A DNA stretch of 64,000 bases from Lepus europaeus (taxonomy: Eukaryota; Chordata; Mammalia; Lagomorpha; Leporidae), in the NCBI RefSeq assembly GCF_033115175.1, contig NC_084835.1, positions 31,205,858-31,269,857 of the forward strand, written 5' to 3'. The translations under genes were made by a program, and so were the position numbers. Below the pieces are notes generated by a model. The model was not told the origin of the DNA. It did no database searches and saw only the letters and a list, made by a program, of their open reading frames with translations. Positions within the stretch are counted from its first letter, which is position 1; every line of letters starts with the position of its first letter. Below are positions 58,526-64,000 of this stretch, in pieces.

Positions 58526-58796
58526 GGGCCAGTGCTGTGGTATAGTAGGCTAAGCCTCTGTGTGTGTGCCGGCATCCTATATGGGCACTGGCTCATGTCC
58601 CAGCTGCTCTGCTTTCGATCCAGCTCCTTGCTTACGGCCTGGGAAAGCAGTGGAAGATGGCCAAAGGGGTTCCTGGACCTGGCCCCTGGCTTCAGATCTG
58701 CCCAGCTTCGGCCACGGTGGCCATTTGAGGAGTGACCACCAGCTGGAAGACCTTTCCCTCTGTCTGCAACACTATCTTTCAAATAAATAAAGATTA
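58526..58796 (+). mobile_element. C-type SINE, older
   Basis: GGGGCCAGTGCTGTGGTATA head; CTTTCAAATAAATAAAG tail. Confidence 0.82.
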
Positions 58797-58885
58797 AAAA
58801 AGAAAAAGGAACTTTTTTCCCACCATTAAGTAACTACATGTTTTTAGTTTTCCCCCTTTGAGAAAAATGCAAGTTAAAACTTTCT

Positions 58886-59233
58886 GGCCGGCGCCGCGGC
58901 TCAGTAGGCTAATCCTCCGCCTTGCGGCGCCGGCACACCGGGTTCTAGTCCCGGTCGGGGCACCGATCCTGTCCCGGTTGCCCCTCTTCCAGGCCAGCTC
59001 TCTGCTGTGGCCAGGGAGTGCCGTGGAGGATGGCCCAAGTGCTTGGGTCCTGCACCCCATGGGAGACCAGGAGAAGCACCTGGCTCCTGCCATCGGAACA
59101 GCGCGGTGCGCCGGCCGCAGCGCGCTACCGCGGTGGCCATTGGAGGGTGAACCAACGGCAAAAGGAAGACCTTTCTCTCTGTCTCTCTCTCACTGTCCAC
59201 TCTGCCTGTCAAAAAAAAAAAAAAAAAAAAAAA
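58886..59233 (+). mobile_element. young C-type SINE near PDE12
   Basis: GGCCGGCGCCGCGGCTCAG head and CTGCCTGTC plus a long A run. AACTTTCT flanks it (near 58877-58884 and 59234-59241). Among the least diverged copies seen. Confidence 0.9.
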
Positions 59234-59241
59234 AACTTTCT

Positions 59242-59664
59242 CATGATAGCAAAACAACCCGAACGCCTTCCCTTTCAGCTGGAAGCAAGTCTAGAACGTC
59301 ACAGCGCGGGTTAGAACACACTGCACAATCTCTGCCCTCTGCCACGCTTCTCCCTTGGGCTTCCTGCGGCTTCACCGACACTGGCCTTCTTTCTGCTCTA
59401 CAAGCCAAGCCCGCTGACAACATCAAGGTCTTTAAAACACCGGGAGATAAAACACAAGACGCCCAGCTAAATGGGCTAAGTGCGGATTTCAGATCAACCA
59501 TTTTTCTTAGTATTTTTTTTTTTATCTGAAATTCAAATTCGGGGAGGGGGAGGGCATCCTGTGTTCTTTGCGAAATCTGCCAACTCTACATAAAAAGGCG
59601 TCTCCCCGTCTCTTCACTCCCTGAAGATGAACAGCTTCCCACGATTTCTCAGAAGTACTTGTTT
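59242..59664. other. unique sequence upstream of PDE12
   Basis: No repeat or exon is recognised. It may hold distal promoter elements. Confidence 0.45.
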
Positions 59665-59800
59665 CCGCCAGTTCGCCAGCTGTGTGACCTCGAGCAGATC
59701 ACTCAAGCCCTCGCGTCGTCACACCTCTCAGCGACAGGTAAGGGTTCCTACCGCACAGCAACTGTGAGGCTTAAATAAGACACCGTGCGTGGCGTTGTTT
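59665..59800 (+). repeat. MIR SINE next to the PDE12 CpG region
   Basis: AGCTGTGTGACCTCGAGCAG, then ATCACTCAAGCC and TGTGAGGCTTAAATAAGA match the MIR order. CpG has crept into it, as expected beside an unmethylated promoter. Confidence 0.65.
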
Positions 59801-60037
59801 GGCTGAGTCGGCGCTCACCACATGGCAGCTCCTGTACACTGCTCGTTATTACCCACCACAGAGGCTCAACTCGGCGCGTAGGCGCTCGCTGGGCCTGGGA
59901 AAGGCGCGAGCCGGCTCGGTGACCGGGTGCAGAGGCCCGGGGACACGCTTGCCACGCCCTCCAGCACTCCAGGCCCGGGCGGGCCGCGCCGCGGTTTCGA
60001 TTCCACAGGCAGCACCGCCTCCCTCAGCGAAACGCGA

Positions 60038-60045
60038 CACGTGAC
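60038..60045 (+). promoter_or_regulatory. E-box CACGTGAC (USF/MiT-TFE type) in the PDE12 promoter
   Basis: The sequence is CACGTGAC, and with the next base the overlapping TGACG is also a half CRE. It lies 13 bases before an ETS site. Confidence 0.45.
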
Positions 60046-60057
60046 GGCTCTCCCAGA

Positions 60058-60067
60058 CACTTCCGGT
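60058..60067 (-). promoter_or_regulatory. ETS/GABP site in the PDE12 promoter
   Basis: The minus strand reads ACCGGAAGTG, a full match to the ETS/GABPA consensus. GABPA (NRF-2) sites are common in promoters of nuclear genes for mitochondrial proteins, which fits PDE12. Confidence 0.55.
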
Positions 60068-60171
60068 TCGCCGCGCTATCCCGCACGTCCCCAAACAGCA
60101 CTTTCGACAAGACCTTGGAGTCTACTGTGCTCCTCTGGCACTCCTGTATTTTCTTTACGCCCTCACCATTC

Positions 60172-60178
60172 TGACTCA
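60172..60178 (+). promoter_or_regulatory. AP-1-like TGACTCA
   Basis: This is a perfect TGACTCA heptamer about 240 bases before the PDE12 ATG. It is short, so chance is possible. Confidence 0.25.
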
Positions 60179-60420
60179 GGTTGAAGATAAAACGTAAGCT
60201 TTGTAGAATGAGAGACGGGCGTGGCTGCAGAAGGAAGGGTCAGGTAAGCGGGTCTGGCGAATCTGCGAGGTGGTGAGCACTGCGCCCCTGCGCCTCAGCG
60301 GGCGGAAGTCGGCGAGTCTGAATGGATCCCGGAGCCGGCGGCTGCGGTTCCTCGGTCTCCATCTGACCCTGGGCCCGCCGCTCTGCTGCCGATCTTGTCG
60401 GCCTCTGGGCCACCAGGTTC

Positions 60421-61731
60421 ATGTGGAGGCTCCCAGGCGCCCGCGCTGCGCTTCGTGGGGTGCGGACGGCAGTGGAGCGGCGCAGCCGGGCCGAGGCGGC
60501 GGCTGAGACAGCGGCGGGCGCCATGGAGCGCGCTGTAGTGCGCTGTGTGCCTTCGGAGCCCAAGCTGAGCCTGTCGTTTGCTCTGGCCGACGGCAGCCAC
60601 AAAAACATGCAGCGCGACCAGAGCGAGCCGCTGGGGCGGGCCCTCAGTCGGATCGCTACCAACGCCCTCAAGGGCCACGCTAAGGCGGCCGCGGCCAAGA
60701 AGAGCAGAAAGAACCGGCCGAACGCGAGCGGCGGCGCGGCCTGTGCAGGGCCCGGGCCGGAGCCGGCGGCTCCGTGTGAGCCGGTCGTGAAGCTGTACTA
60801 CCGGGAGGAGGCGGTGGCTGAGGATGTGCTCAACGTGGACGCCTGGCAGGACGGCGCGGTGCTGCAGATCGGCGATGTCAAGTACAAGGTGGAGCGCAAC
60901 CCGCCCGCCTTCACCGAGCTGCAGCTGCCGCGTTACATCATGGCTGGCTTCCCCGTGTGCCCCAAGCTCAGCCTCGAGTTTGGGGATCCTGCCAGCTGCC
61001 TCTTCCGCTGGTACAAGGAGACCAAGCCTGGGGCGTCGGAAGCTCAGGGCAGTGGCTCTTCGTCGTTGTCTGCCTCCTCAGCCCCATCTTCGGCTTGGAC
61101 CGAGACGGGTGTAGACGAGCGCGTCTACACCCCGTCCAATGCTGACATCGGGCTACGGCTCAAGCTTCGTTGCACGCCAGGCAATGGGCAGCGTTTCGGG
61201 CCTAGCCGGGAGTTAGAAAGTGTATGTCCGGTGGAGGCCGGGCCTGGCACCTGCACTTTTGACCATCGGCATCTCTACACCAAGAAGGTGACAGAGGACG
61301 CTCTCATCCGCACTGTCTCCTACAACATCCTGGCGGACACTTACGCCCAGACTGAGTTCTCGAGGACGGTCCTGTACCCGTACTGTGCCCCCTACGCCCT
61401 GGAGCTCGACTACCGCCAGAACCTAATCCAGAAGGAACTCACGGGCTACAACGCTGACCTCATCTGTCTGCAGGAGGTAGACCGCGCGGTGTTCTCTGAC
61501 AGCTTGGTGCCCGCCCTCGAGGCCTTCGGGCTGGAGGGGGTGTTTCGAATCAAGCAGCACGAAGGCCTGGCCACTTTCTACCGGAGGTCTAAGTTCAGCC
61601 TCCTTAGCCAGCATGACATTGCTTTCCACGAAGCCCTGGAGTCCGACCCCTTGCACAAAGAACTGCTGGAGAAACTGGCCGTGTACCCGCTGGCGCAGGA
61701 GAAGGTGCTGCAGAGGTCTTCTGTCCTGCAG
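60421..61731 (+). CDS. PDE12: PDE12 exon 1, residues 1-437
   Basis: This is 2',5'-phosphodiesterase 12, an exonuclease-endonuclease-phosphatase (EEP) family enzyme. It removes 2',5'-linked oligoadenylates (ending RNase L signalling) and trims spurious poly(A) from mitochondrial tRNAs and mRNAs. Residues 1-30 (MWRLPGARAALRGVRTAVER) are rich in R and A with no acidic residue before E19, as in a mitochondrial import peptide. Residues about 45-290 are the N-terminal domain with a low-complexity Ala/Lys/Pro stretch near 85-115. The EEP domain begins at about 297 with RTVSYNILADTYAQ (N302); ICLQEVD carries the Mg2+ ligand E352. The exon ends SSVLQ at CTGCAG|GTAAGC, phase 0. The ATG at 60421 has a poor context (TTCATGT). 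An in-frame ATG at 60523 (M35) has a strong one (CGCCATGG). The exon is very GC- and CpG-rich. Numbering runs one residue longer than what I recall of human PDE12. Confidence 0.96.
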
Positions 61732-61839
61732 GTAAGCCGCTCTGCCCGTCTCTCGCGTGGTCGCCCGATCTGCGGTGGGCTTGTAATTGAGATGAAACTA
61801 GCTAGACCTTATTGACTAGTGTGCTAGTCTGGCTTCTTC

Positions 61840-62035
61840 GGCAGTTCAGTCTCCATTCATTCCGCAGATACTTAAGAACATCTAGAGCGTGCCTGTCACG
61901 CTGCAGGTTGCCTGCTGCAAGGCTGGGACTTTGATGGTGCTTCAGACCTAGTGAGAGAGACACGTAGACGATAGGAGAAAAGTACCCGTAGGTTCAGTAT
62001 ACCCTCATTGAGCAGGGTGTTAGCTACTATAAAGC
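61840..62035. other. old repeat-like sequence in PDE12 intron 1
   Basis: CCATTCATTCCGCAGATACT followed by a GTGCCTGTCACGCTGC-like stretch resembles the common old-repeat phrase built on CATTCAACAAATATTTATTG, but the family is not assigned. Confidence 0.35.
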
Positions 62036-62047
62036 TTAATCCAACTT

Positions 62048-62373
62048 CATTTAAAAAAATTTTTTTTTAATTTATTTGACAGATAGACAGTAAGAGAGAC
62101 AGACAGAGAGAAAGGTCTTTCTTCCGTTGGTTCACCCTCCAAATGGCTGCTACAGCCGGCGCTGCGCCGATCCGAAGCCAGGAGCCAGGTGCTTCTTCCT
62201 GGTCTCCCATGCGGGTGCAGGGCCCAAGCACTTGGGCCATCCTCCACTGCCCTCCGGGGCCACAGCAGAGAGCTGGAGTGGAAGATGAGCAACCGGGACT
62301 AGAACCCGGCACCCATATGGGATGCTGGCGCCGCAGGCGGAGGATTAACCAAGTGAGCTATGGCGTTCCGGCC
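62048..62373 (-). mobile_element. C-type SINE in PDE12 intron 1
   Basis: ATTTGACAGATAGACAG at the left; GAGCTATGGCGTTCCGGCC at the right. Confidence 0.85.
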
Positions 62374-62384
62374 CCCCATTTTAA

Positions 62385-62700
62385 TTTTTTTTATAACTTA
62401 CTTAATTATTTGAAAGGCAGAATTAGAGAGCGGCAGAGAGCGAGGTCTCCCATCCACGGGTTCACTCCCCAAATGGCTGCAACAGCTTGCGCTGAGCCAA
62501 TCCGAATCCAGGAACCAGGAGCTGCTTCCGGATATCCCATGTGGGTGCTTAGGCCCAGGCACTTGGGTCATTTTCTGTTGCTCTCCCAGGCCATAGCAGA
62601 GAGCTGGCTTGGAAGTGGAGCAGCCGGGACTCGAACTGGTGCCTATATGGGAGGCTGGCACTGCAGGCTGCGGCTTTAACCACTATGCACAATGCTGCCC
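62385..62700 (-). mobile_element. C-type SINE, older, in PDE12 intron 1
   Basis: ATTTGAAAGGCAGAATTAG at the left; ACTATGCACAATGCTGCCCC at the right. Confidence 0.8.
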
Positions 62701-62799
62701 CATCTTCATTTTTAAAAACATGTTCTTTGCATATTTGTCCAAATTTTTTAAGTAAATTGATGTTCAAAGTAAAAAGAGTTGCTTCCGTCTTTTTTAAGC

Positions 62800-62990
62800 A
62801 CCTCCTAGGTTTCTTGCACTTGGATGTAAGTTCATTTAATTGAATCCACGCAGTTCCCTATGAGGTGGATGGTTTTGTCTTTTCTACCAATAGGAAGCTG
62901 GCTCAGAAAAGTTTCCCAAGTACACTGCTGTAAGTGTTACAGTGCATATCCAAACCTAGGTCTGCCTGCCTTCAGTCACTGCACTTCCTG
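62800..62990 (-). repeat. MIR-like fragment in PDE12 intron 1
   Basis: TCCACGCAGTTCCCTATGAG followed by AAGCTGGCTCAGAAAAGTTT suggests an old MIR relative. Weak. Confidence 0.4.
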
Positions 62991-63247
62991 CTTGGAAACA
63001 CTGTCCCCAACCTTGTGTCAGCATCTAAAGTGGGTTATTTTCATATCAGCTTTATGGGTTGGACTATGAATAAAACATATTACACTGACCTGTGTATGTC
63101 CTAAGACATATAACAGATTTCATAATACTGATCTTAGTTCACCAAGGGTACAATATGGACTACCATTTGAGTTTATCATAGAGTCTTAGCTAAAAGATGG
63201 ACATGGGCAGACACCGACTAACTCTTGGCACCTTCCATTTGTTTTAG

Positions 63248-63326
63248 GTTTCAGTTCTTCAGTCTACAAAGGACTCCTCTAAGAAGATATGTGTTGCTAA
63301 TACTCATCTCTACTGGCATCCAAAAG
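63248..63326 (+). CDS. PDE12: PDE12 exon 2, residues 438-464
   Basis: The acceptor is CATTTGTTTTAG and the donor is CCAAAAG|GTAGGT. The frame reads VSVLQSTKDSSKK and then ICVANTHLYWHPK. The NTHLYWHP motif is a conserved EEP segment with the catalytic-site asparagine and histidine (N455, H457). The exon starts in phase 0 and leaves one base. Confidence 0.96.
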
Positions 63327-63474
63327 GTAGGTTTTATTTGGTTTCACAAGTGACTTACAGATGGTTACTTAAGGTTGCTAGAGCTGTTTTATAAAAATAT
63401 GTGTCTTGAATGTCACCCAGGTCTGTAGTTTTTTGTGTTTTTTTGTAATGTTTTGGTTTTTTTGTAAGCTAAAG

Positions 63475-63675
63475 CAGGGCTGGAGAACATCTGGCCCGAG
63501 GGCTGAGTAAGGCTAGTGAAATCATTTGGTCTGGCCCTACCAACACAACCTCAGGCAGGACTCAAAATTCAATAAATCTATAGCAGGCTACTTTTTAACT
63601 TAATTTTGTATGGCTCTCAAATGATAATATAAATATCCAAATGGTCCTTGACAGAAAAAAATTTCCCCACTCCTG
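63475..63675. mobile_element. hAT (Charlie-like) non-autonomous DNA transposon
   Basis: The ends CAGGGCTGGAGAAC (left) and, reversed, CAGGAGTGGGGAAA (right) form imperfect terminal inverted repeats. Inside are TGGCCCGAGGGCTG and TGGTCCTTGACAG. It ends 47 bases before PDE12 exon 3. Confidence 0.6.
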
Positions 63676-63722
63676 AAAGATAACTTACAAAATACTTACT
63701 GTGATTTTTTTTATATTCATAG

Positions 63723-64000
63723 GCGGGTACATTCGGCTCATTCAAATGGCAGTCGCCTTGGCTCACATTAGACATGTCTCATGTGATCTGTATGCTGGCA
63801 TACCAGTTATATTTTGTGGGGACTTTAACAGTACACCATCAGCAGGGATGTATCATTTTGTTATCAATGGCAACGTTCCAGAGGACCATGAAGACTGGAC
63901 TTCTAATGGAGAAGAGGAAAGATGCAACATGTCTCTCACACATTTCTTCAAACTGAAGAGTGCTTGTGGTGAACCCGCTTACACAAATTATGTTGGTGGC
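63723..64000 (+). CDS. PDE12: PDE12 exon 3, residues 464-556; runs off the right edge
   Basis: The acceptor is TTTTATATTCATAG. The frame continues GYIRLIQMAVALAHIRH, then PVIFCGDFNSTPSAG, where D497 and N499 are the general-base and transition-state residues of the EEP fold, and ends NYVGG at the window edge. The last part of the EEP domain, including the terminal SDH motif, lies outside the window. No stop or frameshift is seen. Confidence 0.96.

Larger units (their letters stand above)
59850..60420 (+). promoter_or_regulatory. PDE12: CpG-rich promoter region and 5' UTR of PDE12
   Basis: CpG dinucleotides become dense from about 59870 and continue into exon 1. No TATA box is seen. This is the expected form of a housekeeping promoter. 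The exact start site is not determined. Candidate factor sites inside it are listed separately. Confidence 0.75.

Noticed and set aside
59680-59740. A possible upstream exon with donor CGACAG|GTAAGG near 59738.
   Set aside because: The sequence is a MIR element and the donor is part of a diverged MIR core. No acceptor or reading frame supports an exon.
61732-61815. Extension of PDE12 past CTGCAG at 61731.
   Set aside because: It is intron. The family protein continues with the exon at 63248, and CTGCAG|GTAAGC is a full donor.
62143-62679. A 178-codon open frame on the plus strand; similar long frames at 45638-46117, 54117-54602 and 50639-51121.
   Set aside because: Each reads through one or two reversed SINEs. 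The same peptide phrases recur at many places in the window, so they are repeats and not genes.
1-64000. CRISPR arrays, operons or other bacterial systems.
   Set aside because: The regular repeats are dispersed SINEs and L1s, the genes are spliced, and the content is mammalian throughout.

Overview
This is a stretch of mammalian nuclear DNA, most likely from a rabbit or another leporid lagomorph. The evidence is more than 50 copies of a tRNA-derived SINE of the rabbit C-repeat type, young L1 elements with lagomorph-type 3' ends, spliced vertebrate exons with GT/AG borders, and older mammalian repeats (MIR, L2, old L1, LTRs, a hAT-like element). Nothing prokaryotic or viral is active here.

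Two host genes lie head to head. From about 49.4 kb down to the left edge, on the minus strand, is the 5' part of DNAH12 (axonemal dynein heavy chain 12): one likely non-coding first exon and twelve coding exons. These join in phase into the first 550 codons of the protein, the N-terminal tail, before the gene leaves the window on the left. From 60.4 kb rightward, on the plus strand, is PDE12 (mitochondrial 2',5'-phosphodiesterase 12), with a large CpG-rich first exon and two further exons. The window ends inside exon 3, at about residue 556. The divergent DNAH12/PDE12 order agrees with the human 3p14 neighbourhood. The roughly 11 kb between them holds no recognisable gene.

The rest is introns and repeats. 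DNAH12 intron 11 (3.3-17.9 kb in the window) carries two long L1-type insertions, both antisense to the gene and each flanked by its own target-site duplication. One (10.1-17.3 kb) is a full-length L1 with intact ORF1, an ORF2 broken in three places, and two successive L1 3' ends, which suggests a 3' transduction. The other (3.9-9.0 kb) has the L1 5' UTR, an intact ORF1 and the L1 3' end, but no ORF2. In ORF2's place lie about 2.7 kb of unrelated sequence, part of which looks like an old retroviral gag remnant. This half-L1-like chimera is the most unusual object in the window.

The SINEs fall into an older type ending in CTTTCAAATAAATAAA and a younger type ending in CTGCCTGTC plus poly(A). 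Several younger copies have perfect target-site duplications and sit inside older SINEs or L1s. Regulatory candidates are a near-consensus RFX X-box at the DNAH12 5' end, fitting a cilia gene, and ETS and CACGTGAC sites in the TATA-less CpG-rich promoter of PDE12. Exon borders were set by reading frame, phase and splice-site sequence. SINE and old-repeat borders are approximate, to about 10-30 bases.
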